The position numbers were made by a program, and so were the translations under genes. Shown piece after piece: positions 21,166 to 31,059 of a DNA stretch of 64,000 nucleotides; positions within the stretch are counted from its first letter, which is position 1, and every line of letters begins with the position of its first letter. Under the pieces are notes generated by a model. It was not told the origin of the DNA. It did no database searches and saw nothing but the letters and a program-made list of their open reading frames with translations. This stretch comes from Diplonema papillatum (Eukaryota > Euglenozoa > Diplonemea > Diplonemida > Diplonemidae): positions 124,001-188,000 of the forward strand of contig JAPJBO010000122.1 in the NCBI GenBank assembly GCA_030068145.1, read 5' to 3'.

Positions 21166-21526
21166 GACCGTTGAGGCTTGCTATTTTTGGTGACCGTAGA
21201 GGCTTGCTATTTTTGGTGACCGTAGAGGCTTGCTATTTTTGGTGACCGTAGAGGCTTGCTATTTTTGGTGACCGTAGAGGCTTGCTATTTTTGGTGACCG
21301 TAGAGGCTTGCTATTTTTGGTGACCGTAGAGGCTTGCTATTTTTGGTGACCGTAGAGGCTTGCTATTTTTGGTGACCGTAGAGGCTTGCTATTTTTGGTG
21401 ACCGTAGAGGCTTGCTATTTTTGGTGACCGTAGAGGCTTGCTATTTTTGGTGACCGTAGAGGCTTGCTATTTTTGGTGACCGTAGAGGCTTGCTATTTTT
21501 GGTGACCGTAGAGGCTTGCTATTTGG
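21166..21526 (+). repeat. 26-bp minisatellite, about 14 copies
   Basis: Unit GACCGTAGAGGCTTGCTATT + TTTGGT, nearly invariant. The first copy (GACCGTTGAGG) continues family C sequence (CTCCGGTTGACCGTTGAGGC), so the array grew from a piece of that repeat. Confidence 0.95.
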
Positions 21527-21679
21527 TTTAGTAGCGGGCCAAGTACTTCCGACACATAATCCGAAAACGGATCTGGCGCTTCCTTCGTTCGTGTGCAGGT
21601 CCTTCGCTACTACACCACCGTGTGGTGTTTTTTTCACTCGAGACTTTTTCCCCTGTTGCGTTTGTGTGTCTTGTCCCCT

Positions 21680-21790
21680 CCAGGATCCCCTCCAGCGCGC
21701 TGTACAGAGCGCGGGAGTTGCTGTTGCCGTATATGACGACCAACTTCCCCTGCAAGCACTTGAACGCGGCTTCTCGGTCGAACTCACGTC
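21680..21790 (-). pseudogene. Copied block of the PC-esterase gene carrying the Ser motif
   Basis: About 105 bp nearly identical to gene positions 20560-20665: it encodes EFDREAAFKCLQGKLVVIYG then NSNSRALYSALEGIL, with Glu to Lys before Cys. It lies about 0.8 kb upstream of the gene in the same orientation, beyond the minisatellite. No flanking coding sequence remains. Confidence 0.85.
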
Positions 21791-22379
21791 CGATGCGCAG
21801 TTGATGACGAGGAAACAGATGATTCGGCGCACTTCCTTTTCTCCCTCGCAGGTTGTTTCTGCGGCCGAGATCTCGACTCCTCAGCCTGCTCGTCTTCGCG
21901 GCTCCGCTTCGGTTGGGTTTGTGTGTGACCATTGAGGCTGTGAGGCGGGTAGTATGAGGGATGTTTCTATAGTTTTGTGTTTTGGGCAGCGGGCCTCGCC
22001 CCGGTGGTCCTACTCCCAACCCTAATTGGCGAGTCAGTCTGCCCCTCCGCAAGCTCTGCGCTTGGAGTGACTAGTTTCCTCGTTCGCTAGAAACAGCTTC
22101 AGGGTATGCGAGTTAGAATAGAGCACCTATTTGGTATTCGTAAAGTAGGTGCGAGAACAGGCAAACCTTGCTAACTTCGGTTAATCGTTGAATCGAATAC
22201 ACAGGGCTTACCCCAAATTCTCGCTTTCATTTCATCAACCCTGTGACAGTTAGTATCTTCACCGTATCTGCCACCCCGCGACCTTTTCCGCTTCTAGATA
22301 GACAGGGCCGGAATGTCAAACTCACAATTCCCAGTCTTTGACAGACACAACTCGGAAAGTGGGCAAGGTGCCCGCTAGC

Positions 22380-22690
22380 TGATGGTTGTGAGGAAAAGGG
22401 AACGGACGGCGGAAGAATGCTGTGGAAAAGAATTAGGAAAGAGAAGAAAAAAAGAAGACGAAAAAGGAGAAGAGGAAAGGAGAAGAGAAGAAGAAATTGC
22501 AACCATCTCGGCGGCTCCCGTGTGTAGGGAGAAGGAAAAAAAAACAAGAGAAAAAAAAAAGGAAATTAGCAAAGGAAGAAAAAGAAGACGGTGAACGGGC
22601 GGTCGAGCAGTCGAGCCTGACTGACCGCTGCTCTTCTTTCACCACAAAGAGAGAAAAGAAAAAGAAAAGACAAAAAAGAAAGAAATGCAA
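22380..22690 (+). repeat. Polypurine-rich stretch
   Basis: Long A/G runs (GAAAAAAAGAAGACGAAAAA, AGGAGAAGAGGAAAGGAGAA) interrupted by GC-richer pieces; mirror-like purine tracts that could form triplex DNA. Open frames here are compositional. Confidence 0.7.
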
Positions 22691-22929
22691 ACTTAGTTAC
22701 GTGCTCGCTGTTTAAAGGTATTGCCAGTAGCGTTACTTTACAGAGAGAGGCAGGGTGGTTACGCGGCGGAGAGTGAGGTCGGAGGCCTGCGAAAGGGCAG
22801 CCAGGGCGTGTTGGAGAGGGAGAGAGGACAGCAGGAGTAACAGGAATGGGCAAACCGGCAATTTCCTTTTCATTGGAGTGCTTGTGTTTTTTTTTTTTTT
22901 TTTTTCCTTTTTTGTATAAGCACCTGCAA

Positions 22930-23425
22930 TGCTTCAGGAGACTGCCAGTTGCGATAGATCAAAGGAGGTAAATGTGCTGTAGCCCACACGAAACACAGGT
23001 AAATCTGGGTTCAGTGGCAGGCGTAAGCGTTCAACAACAAATGCCGAAGCAGCTCGATAGGTCGGATGCGGTGAGCTGGGTGAAAAGGGTGATCGGGACT
23101 GATGTCCCTCCCTGTTTTCATTCACCGCCAACAACGTCTGACCTTTTTGAAGAATACTGGCGGCGAATGAAAGAGATCTAATCAGGCAAAAGTAGCAACC
23201 GGTCTGAAACATGCTTGTTTTAGCGTTGTAATAATTCATTTGCGGATTAGAAAGGTTTAAGGATTTTCCGGTGGAAACTCGTGCTTCTGTCGAACCCAAA
23301 AAAACAGTAGTATGGCGCTTCCGGTTGGTTGTGCGCACTAGCAGAACTCACCTGCTTTGGTAAGTTTCATGCAGTACGCTGCCAACTACTAATTTTTTAG
23401 TACCAACAATGCATTGCCAACAACA
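22930..23425 (-). repeat. Family A copy (reverse) with its 3' companion block
   Basis: 22931-23040 is the reverse of family A (CTGCCAGTTGCGATAGATCA, CCCACACGAAACACAGGTAA). 23305-23425 carries, in forward sense, the CGCTTCCGGTTGGTTGTGCG...ACGCTGCCAACTACTAATTT block that also sits in the 1-3673 introns and at 55470-55570. Confidence 0.65.
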
Positions 23426-23477
23426 ATAAGTGGGGGTGTACTTTGCACACGCTTTTCTTTGGCCTCAGAACGGCAAT

Positions 23478-23896
23478 GCGTGCACGGTGTGCTCCAGCAC
23501 CGGGTGTGGATACACCCGCTGGAGCACACCGTGCACGCAGAGTTAACTGTGCGGGCAAAGTGTCGGGTGTGGATACACCCGCTGGAGCACACCGTGCACG
23601 CAGAGTTAACTGTGCGGGCAAAGTGTCGGGTGTGGATACACCCGCTGGAGCACACCGTGCACGCAGAGTTAACTGTGCGGGCAAAGTGTCGGGTGTGGAT
23701 ACACCCGCTGGAGCACACCGTGCACGCAGAGTTAACTGTGCGGGCAAAGTGTCGGGTGTGGATACACCCGCTGGAGCACACCGTGCACGCAGAGTTAACT
23801 GTGCGGGCAAAGTGTCGGGTGTGGATACACCCGCTGGAGCACACCGTGCACGCAGAGTTAACTGTGCGGGCAAAGTGTCGGGTGTGGATACACCCG
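23478..23896. repeat. 63-bp minisatellite, six-plus copies, opening in a hairpin
   Basis: The unit runs CCGCTGGAGCACACCGTGCA...GTTAACTGTGCGGGCAAAGT...GGGTGTGGATACACC. Period 63 bp keeps several frames open on both strands. The left edge is an inverted repeat: GCGTGCACGGTGTGCTCCAGC at 23478 faces its complement ending at 23538. Confidence 0.95.
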
Positions 23897-24049
23897 CCAA
23901 TCCAGTTTTTTTTTCCCACCCGCAAATCCGGTGTGAAATCCAGTGGACACCCGCGAAAACAGGTGATCGCACTGGATTCGCACTGGATAAGCGGGTGCCG
24001 CACCGGATTTTCACACTGATTTTGCAGATGTGCCACACAGTGTTTGCGC

Positions 24050-25920
24050 TAAGGAAAAACGCGGCTAATTTCAGCCGGGAACATTTCCGGAGTTGGGGCT
24101 TGCACTGATAAACGAAGCAACGGACGATCAGCATCAACTGACCAAAGATGATGAAAATGATAAGGCAAAAATTTCTTGTTCTTCACGTGTACAGGGTATA
24201 AACCTCTCTGGGGGGGGTTTTCCTGTGTTAGCACTTTCGTTGGCTTCGTTTTCTCTTTCATGTGCAACCGTTGTTCCAGAAATGTTCCCGTCAGTACAGA
24301 TGTACTATTAAGAAGAAATTCTTGAAACCCCGACCGGCTGATAATGGCTGATTTTTAGAAGGTCTGCTGATCAGAAGGATTTTGCGACAACATCATGCCG
24401 CCTCTTCGAATGTTTCCTACGAAGCAGTAGAAAAAAAAGACAGGTGCTTTGTTTTGATTGTGCGTGCCAGGTTGATCGCTTTCCCACTTCTATCTACCCT
24501 GTGTCGTTTCCAGGTTTGGAATTCTGATCAACCACCACGCTGCCTACGTCTTCTTCGCCTGCACAATACAATGAAGGGCGACCCGCAAGATTGTTAGTAC
24601 TAGGAAAGAAAAGGAAGAAGAGAGCCATCAGGAAGTACCGCACTCGATCAATGCTGGAACGAGCGAAATGCTGGTGAAAGAACATTGCTCGGGAGAAATG
24701 CAGGAACGTGCTTCGGAATGGCATGTGCTCAACACTGAGTCCTATATCTGAGCCGTCCGGTGGAGGACGTACCTTCCACACCAGCTGCTCCAACTTCTTT
24801 CGGGCATTGACATTCCGCATCCCCAATGCCTCAGTGGTTAACTCCTCGCGGAGACACACGACCATACTCTGTGAAAGCACCCCGTCCTGTCCGTGTCATC
24901 AAAAAGAAAAGACAAAAAAATAACGCCGAGTGCAGTTAGCGCCCAATTCCCTGGAATTACACGACCCACTTGTTGTAAAAGTTACTAGTGACAGTGTCCT
25001 GCACTGCCAGGTCTGCAAGAATGCGGGACTACTGGCTCAGTGGCTGAGTGAAGGCGCCGCTGTCACGCGGCTGTGAGTCAGCCACAGTGTGACACAGCCT
25101 CAACAAGGATGCCGTGGACTGGAGAATGACCGTGGTCACTGGTATGTCAGCCCAAGAAACGGATCATGAGTCTGGAATGCAAAATGAATCGGTCATGTGC
25201 CAATGAAAATGCAAAAGTCAAGACCGTTCCTCTCCCATGGACTCGTTCCAGATCCGAGTTAGCATACTCGTATGCACTCGATCAAATGGTCAAGGTAATC
25301 GGGAAGACACGATGGTGAAATACAAAAAAGGCAATCGAGGAAAGCTATCGGTCGTAGTGATACGATCGAGGACTGCCCCTTTTGAAAGCTGAAGAATGAA
25401 TAGAATGATCATGCATCAATCTAGGCTTGACACGATACAATCTCTGGTGTCGGGGAATCTCTGATTCGTCAGATTCTCCTCGGTCCAGTCTGGTTTGAGT
25501 GACAAGAAACCTGGTTGATCCTTTAAGCCATGATGCGATCCTGTCTCGCCTGACTCTCGGCTGTAGCATCTGGCCAGCTACTACAGTACTGTCACCGCGA
25601 TTAGCCCCGGGCCCGAACGTCAGCGTGGCACGGTGCAGCCAGGCACCTGACCTACCACTTGCGCTGATGTGGTGTTCTCTTGAGTACTCTTGCTTGAGGC
25701 ACCCGATCATCGAATGTGGCCGCGGTGGCCCAAGAGAAGCCAGCAATGCCTCCTCTGTGGACGCGTCTCCCTCCGAGAGTGCTTGGAAGTACCCATGTCA
25801 CACGAATGCAACAGATTCGTGTGAAGCAACGAAGCCCGCGAACGGTGGGTGGTGACCCCTCCGAACAGCCTCCCTGGCCCTGGCCCACGCCTGATGCCGC
25901 AACCCCTTCACCCGGGCGCT
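24050..25920. other. Mostly unassigned; one weak minus-strand ORF (24494-24880)
   Basis: The minus frame at 24494-24880 contains REELTTEALGMRNVNARKKL and HFARSSIDRVRYFLMALFF, which read somewhat like protein, but no family or splice partner is recognised. The rest shows nothing I can support. Confidence 0.2.
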
Positions 25921-25924
25921 TTGC

Positions 25925-26269
25925 ATGAGCCAGGAGCCTCAAGGGGAGCAGCGCGAGAGGCATCATCCACGCTTCAAAGGCCCACTAGTGCAACAAATTT
26001 ACTACTACCCAATGTCAAAGTGGACGGACCCTAACGTTACCCACCTCTGCGAAGATTGCTACGTCTTTGCTGATGACATCCGTCCTCAGCAAGGGCGGCC
26101 TTTTTCCCTTTTCTTTCGGTCTTCTTTCTTGATGACACGGACGCGTGTGAAACGCCTGCAAAGTAGCACAGGCATGCATGATTGCTTGATAAAAGGCTCT
26201 GAGCGACTGTTGCAGTCCACAGCAGACTCCCCCCACTACCACATCAACAATGCCTTTCTTTCGCAGTGA
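25925..26269 (+). CDS. Weak candidate ORF, 114 aa, unknown
   Basis: ATG at 25925: MSQEPQGEQRERHHPRFKGP, then QIYYYPMSKWTDPNVTHLCE and DCYVFADDIRPQQGR. The middle is protein-like with a C-x2-C pair. The C-terminal half loses that character. No family recognised; it may be one exon. Confidence 0.25.
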   Translation: MSQEPQGEQRERHHPRFKGPLVQQIYYYPMSKWTDPNVTHLCEDCYVFADDIRPQQGRPFSLFFRSSFLMTRTRVKRLQSSTGMHDCLIKGSERLLQSTADSPHYHINNAFLSQ

Positions 26270-26290
26270 CTTTGGTACCAGGGAACACGG

Positions 26291-26530
26291 GAGCCGAGCT
26301 TCACGTGTTCGGCGGTACTGCAGAGCCACGGGCCTACAGGTCAAGTGGCTACCGATTTCCCAAACTAAAGCATCAAGGCTTGGTGCACCTTGGGGCTTGG
26401 CCCTCGCGCTGAACACAAGCTCGTCGAGACGAGGGCAGAGCGGACGGGGTTGTGGCACTGTGCTGCCTCCGACTCAAGCTTTACAAGCTGTAGTTGACCG
26501 TCACGTTCCTGGACCAGGAGCGGCCTTTTT
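26291..26530 (+). mobile_element. Short interspersed element ending in a pyrimidine tail, intact site copy
   Basis: The block from GAGCCGAGCTTCACGTGTTC to CAGGAGCGGCCTTTTT matches 28615-28675 plus 29686-29865 at about 90%. It ends directly in the CTT array, as retroposons with simple-sequence 3' tails do. TA at 26350-26351 marks the position that is interrupted in the other copy. Confidence 0.8.
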
Positions 26531-26545
26531 ATTTTTTTTCTTCTT

Positions 26546-27033
26546 TTCTTCTTCTTCTTCTTCTTCTTCTTCTTCTTCTTCTTCTTCTTCTTCTTCTTCT
26601 TCTTCTTCTTCTTCTTCTTCTTCTTCTTCTTCTTCTTCTTCTTCTTCTTCTTCTTCTTCTTCTTCTTCTTCTTCTTCTTCTTCTTCTTCTTCTTCTTCTT
26701 CTTCTTCTTCTTCTTCTTCTTCTTCTTCTTCTTCTTCTTCTTCTTCTTCTTCTTCTTCTTCTTCTTCTTCTTCTTCTTCTTCTTCTTCTTCTTCTTCTTC
26801 TTCTTCTTCTTCTTCTTCTTCTTCTTCTTCTTCTTCTTCTTCTTCTTCTTCTTCTTCTTCTTCTTCTTCTTCTTCTTCTTCTTCTTCTTCTTCTTCTTCT
26901 TCTTCTTCTTCTTCTTCTTCTTCTTCTTCTTCTTCTTCTTCTTCTTCTTCTTCTTCTTCTTCTTCTTCTTCTTCTTCTTCTTCTTCTTCTTCTTCTTCTT
27001 CTTCTTCTTCTTCTTCTTCTTCTTCTTCTTCTT
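26546..27033 (+). repeat. Perfect (CTT)n microsatellite, about 162 units
   Basis: Uninterrupted CTT/GAA repeat of about 490 bp, followed by GTCTTCGCAG, which resembles a 3' splice site. All reading frames are open (poly-Ser, poly-Leu, poly-Glu on the other strand), so the long ORFs here are not genes. Confidence 0.98.
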
Positions 27034-27706
27034 GTCTTCGCAGTAGCTTTCTATGAGTTGTCACTCCATTCACACGACTTTTACTGCAACCCGGGTTTCC
27101 CACGCGTAGGCCTCGGAATCAAAGATGTGAGTGCGACGACGCAACGTCGTACGCAGACAGATCCTGCTGTTGCGTACCCCCGCGACACGAAGGGTTGGGG
27201 CCGGAGAGGAGGGCAGAGGCAAAGACATGCAACACTGGCAGGTGAGCCCCCTATGCTTCTATTTCTTTTTTGCCTGACCCTGCGTACTGAACTTTTAGAG
27301 TGAAAGTTCGCTTGAAACTCTTTTTTTAGTAGGTATTCAGCTCCAAGACAAAAGAGCTGCGTAAGCCTATCCTTGACGTAGCCATGACTCCCCATGGCTG
27401 TAGGCAAACAATGTGTGTTCTTGAATGCACCGGTTTGACACTCTTGACACAGTGCGGAGTCAATATTTTCGTTCTCTTCTCGCTGTCTGTTGAAAAGATA
27501 TGAATCTGGAGATGAAAAGCAGAAATGCATGCGCACGTGCTTAAATTTTTTTTTTGTTGGATTATTTCACTTGGTAGTTGTCGACGACTTGATGAAAGAA
27601 AGAACGAAGGAGCGTGGTGCATGAATCATGGTTGCTATGCAGCAGAAGAACTCACGGGTGGGCCGACTTGAAAATGAAGAAAAATGGAGAAACTTGTTTA
27701 ATTCTT

Positions 27707-27892
27707 CGCTTACACCACCGTGTGTTGTTTTCTCACTCAGAACTTTGACGTGTTGTGTTTGATTGGTCGTGTGGATGTAGACCCGCATGACCTCACGACA
27801 TGGTTCGGTAGTTACAGCACTTGGGATCCCTTCTGTTCTTTGTCGGGCAGCATCGTCGAGCATTTCCTTTCAAGCTGGTGCTTATGTAGAAA
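27707..27892 (+). repeat. Interspersed repeat family B
   Basis: Copy of 18812-19017, with CTCACTCAGAACTTTGACGT and a slightly shorter middle. Confidence 0.85.
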
Positions 27893-28614
27893 TGGGAGGA
27901 CGGACCCTGTTTGCTGCACGGGATGGTCAAGACAGCAAGAGTCGGACGAGCCCACCCTGAAGCGGTTAGTCCCTGTCGGCAGGCACGCGTGATGAAGTGG
28001 GTTTTTGCTTGCTGTTACCGCTGTCTTTCTCACTACACTTTTTTTTTTTTTCGGGGGTGTTGTGCAGGGCCTTATATATAAAGATTCCTCCCACGTAACT
28101 GTCCATAAGTTGCTCGGAGTTTCTAAAAATCCCAGTTGCGGCACAACTGCACGTTTATGTATCCGACAGGGTGCACCTCTTTGTGGTTGTCACTACTGTC
28201 CACAGAGACTGTCCTTCGGAAGCAAAAGAGCCATGCGAAGAAGGCGACAGTGTGCCGGGATCATTCAGAACGCTTGGCAGTAATCTGCAACAGCAGGGCG
28301 GACAGCCACGGTCTTCGCTTTCTTGGCAACACGTCATGAAACAATGCACAAGCCAAAAATATCAGCGCCGCAGGCGCGGAAATTTTTTTCAAGCTATTGG
28401 GCCAGTCACAGGTTCCAAAATTGAGGCTGCACGTTGCTTCAACGATGATCCAACGGTGCAGTAACCGGTGCTGTGTACTGCTCTTGTGACTGTAATGTAG
28501 CACTACTACTGGGCTGGGCCCTCAGCCGTTGCATCATTCTGTGCTTATTTTTTTTGGTTGCTCGGACTTGGTCCGAGCACCAGACCCATATATAAGCCAC
28601 TGGTGTTGTGGGGG

Positions 28615-28675
28615 GAGCCAAGCTTCACGTGTTCGGCGGTACTGCAGAGCCACGGGCCTACGGGTCAAGTAGCTA
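28615..28675 (+). mobile_element. Left part of interrupted short element (copy 2)
   Basis: Matches 26291-26351 up to the TA at 28674-28675. The remainder resumes at 29686. Confidence 0.85.
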
Positions 28676-29685
28676 AACCCCCCTCTCGCATATAATTTAC
28701 ATTTTTGGGGTCCAAAAAATGTAAATTATATACGGTATGTAAATTGTACACGAGTTTGGGCCCCTATGTAAATAATACGCGAGATTCACTTCGTGGTGTA
28801 TATAATTTACATTACGAGGCGCTTACACAGACCCCTTACAGGGCTAGAACACCGCACAAAGGGGCGGGGATGGCTGAACTAAAGGCACTGCAGACAGCAG
28901 CCTTGGAGGAGCTGCGTCTCCAGAATGAGGCAAGCGAGTTCGTTGTTGTCGGGTCCGAAAGTGGAAGCGAGTTCTCCGAGCTTGAAGACGATCCCGGGGC
29001 TGTAAGCACAGACGGGGGCTCCGACGGTGACGTGGCTTCGTTCGCCGGCGGAGACGACGACGGCACAGACGATACGAGTTACACCTTCGTTGCCCCGCCC
29101 CCAGCTGACACGGAAGACCACAAGGAGAGACTGGAAAAGAAAATCAAGGAAGCGGAAGAAAAGGGCCGGCAAATGGCTGCCGCTTCCGCTCGGGATGCGC
29201 CCAAGGGCAAACACAAAAAGCCGCTTCCCCCAGGGGTGCAGAAGATCACAATGTTTACCCAGGTGAAAACAGAGGTGAAAGCAGAGGCTTCACAGCCCAA
29301 CCCCGGCTCACAACAGTAGCAGCCTTTTTCCTTTCAAGACTTTGGAGCCGTCCTTCTTCTATTTTTAAAAAGCGAGAACATCATCATCACCCCTCGTTTT
29401 TGAGTCAGCAATGGAAAGTCTTTCTGCAGTGTTCCCCCCTTTGTTCTGACTTCACTCCGATGCGCATCTTAGAGAGACGTGGAGCTGAAACACGAAGGCA
29501 CAGCTGCCACACCTGCTGACCTTCCCTGGTACACTTGAGCATGGCTTGTTTGTCCCCGGGAAAAATGAAAAAACCGCATGTAAATTATAGAAAAATGTAA
29601 ATTATATGCGAGTTTGGCGTAAAATGTAAATTATATACGGTATGTAAATTATATGCGGATGTAAATTATATGCAGGGGGGGGGTT
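28676..29685 (+). mobile_element. 1010-bp TA-flanked DNA element with a single ORF
   Basis: Inserted at a TA dinucleotide (present at both edges, single in the empty site at 26350-26351). Ends are inverted: AACCCCCC...GCATATAATTTACAT on the left and ATGTAAATTATATGC...GGGGTT on the right. Both subterminal regions (28690-28815 and 29575-29675) contain repeated TGTAAATTATA / TATAATTTACA words in both orientations, as expected of transposase-binding arrays. TA duplication points to the Tc1/mariner-like group, but no DDE transposase is encoded, so it is non-autonomous or carries a captured or accessory ORF. Confidence 0.85.
28870..29319 (+). CDS. ORF carried by the TA element, 149 aa, unknown
   Basis: ATG at 28870 (MAELKALQTAALEELRLQNE) to TAG. 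Residues 3-20 could form a short amphipathic helix. About 26-72 are strongly acidic and Ser/Gly rich (SGSEFSELEDD, GGDDDGTDD). 83-102 are a charged helix (DHKERLEKKIKEAEEKGRQ). 108-145 are Lys/Pro rich (GKHKKPLPPGVQKI, VKTEVKAEAS). There are no Cys/His clusters and no DDE residues. The GC content is much higher than the element ends, which suggests capture from a host gene or an accessory protein with nuclear, DNA- or histone-binding character (inference). It is the only ORF in the element. Confidence 0.6.
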   Translation: MAELKALQTAALEELRLQNEASEFVVVGSESGSEFSELEDDPGAVSTDGGSDGDVASFAGGDDDGTDDTSYTFVAPPPADTEDHKERLEKKIKEAEEKGRQMAAASARDAPKGKHKKPLPPGVQKITMFTQVKTEVKAEASQPNPGSQQ

Positions 29686-29890
29686 TACCGATTTCCCAAA
29701 CTAAAGCATCAAGGCGTGGCGCACCTTGGGGCTTGGCGCTCGCGCTCGTCGAGACGGTCAGCCGCAGGGCAGAGCGGACGGGGTTGTAGCACTGTGCTGC
29801 CTCCGACTCAAGCTTTGCAAACTGTGTGGTTGACCGTCACGTTCCTGGACCAGGAGCGGCCTTTTTCTTTTTCTTTTTCTTTTTCTTCTT
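29686..29890 (+). mobile_element. Right part of interrupted short element (copy 2)
   Basis: Resumes TACCGATTTCCCAAACTAAA and matches 26350-26530, ending in an imperfect CTTTTT tail instead of pure CTT. Confidence 0.85.
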
Positions 29891-29944
29891 TCTTCTTTTC
29901 GGGGGTGTTGTGGGGGGTTCAAAGAGCCGGTGCCTGCAAAGTGA

Positions 29945-30084
29945 GTTGAAGTATGGCTAAAGATAAAGTGGTGTCTCCTGAGGGGTCTCAGGGCCGCCCA
30001 CGTGATAAAACCGTTAACAACTACACGGATCAGCATGCACAGCCGTTAAGCAGCGGCTGCCGGCTTATCCCGTGACACCTTTTA
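29945..30084 (+). mobile_element. MITE-like element with GGTGTCWC ends
   Basis: AAGTGGTGTCTCCTGAGG at the left faces CCCGTGACACCTTTT at the right. Interior blocks CGCCCACGTGATAAA, CACGGATCAGCATGCA and CCGTTAAGCAGCGGCTGC are shared with 48791-48955; fragments occur at 34205-34280, 35318-35360 and 51290-51330. Confidence 0.55.
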
Positions 30085-30539
30085 TATCGGGGGGGGGGGG
30101 GATGACCTTCGACTTTCTAGAGTGAAAGATCGCTCGAATCTCTGAGTTTTTAGAGCCTCTGGGTGACCTTCGGCAAGTTTTTCTTTCTTGATTTTTCATT
30201 TTTATTCTGTTTTTGGTTATTTTTTGCGACGTTTTTTTCTTTCGTTCTCAGACTGTTTCTTCTGAAAGTGAAAGTCTTTCTTGCTACCGACGATCAAGCG
30301 GAGGTGACGTGCAATTTCGACTTTCTTTCGTTTCCTGAGCTCGGGTTCAATCCGTCCTTGGTGTCGCTTGTGCTTGAGAAAACAACATTGGAAAGGTTTC
30401 CCGCCCCCCCCCCCTGACGACAGCTTGTGCCAGACTAGCTCAGGAAGGTTGGTTCCTTCTTGGTAGGGTCTCTACCTTTGGGCAGTTGCATGGGATTCGA
30501 AATGATAGGGTTTATAGACTGTGACAGTCTGTGTTGTGT

Positions 30540-30760
30540 TTTAGCGTTTATTGTGGTTTAGAGGTTCGGGGTGTTAGGGTCTCCGGTTGACCATTGAGGC
30601 TGTGAGGCGGGTAGTATGAGGGTAGTAGGTATACACTTTAACTACGGCCAGCCATGCTCGTAAGTGTTGCGACCGACACCAAGAAGAAATTCGCTTTGAA
30701 TTTAGTCTTGTTTTAGAGTGAAAGTTCGCTTGAGAATCGGGGTTTTGAAAAGTCGACCGT
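30540..30760 (+). repeat. Family C with flanking motifs
   Basis: TTTAGCGTTTATTGTGGTTT (also 13125), then family C (30566-30712), then TTTTAGAGTGAAAGTTCGCT. The same modules occur in other orders at 13120-14003 and 56390-56580. Confidence 0.7.
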
Positions 30761-31059
30761 CGGGGGGATCGCTTTGAGTCTTCTTCTTCTGTAATTAGCT
30801 GGGGGTTCCCCCCCAACCGGCATGAAACATCGGGTGTTGTATCTGTTCGGGACGAAAACAGTGCAAGCTAGTGGTTTAGCTCGGCCCGCCGGTTTCCTTC
30901 CCTGGAGGCTGGATTCTTTTGGAGTCTACGGAAAGGTCCCCGCCCGCTGGCTTGTTTCAACGCGCTTTCTCTCTCAAAATTGTCAGCGCGGTAGCGATGA
31001 CAGCGAGAACACATACAGGTGGATGGAGAGAGGCCCCGGGACTGCGAAGGCGTGACTAA

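Noticed and set aside
23478-23896. CRISPR array
   Set aside because: Units are uniform 63-bp repeats with no distinct spacers, in a eukaryotic context; minisatellite instead. The same holds for the 26-, 41- and 72-bp arrays.
26250-27303. Poly-Ser, poly-Leu and poly-Glu ORFs of 200-270 codons
   Set aside because: They are the three frames of a pure CTT microsatellite; no flanking protein-like sequence.
28171-28464. 97-codon plus-strand ORF
   Set aside because: No start context or family; overlaps equally long antisense frames.
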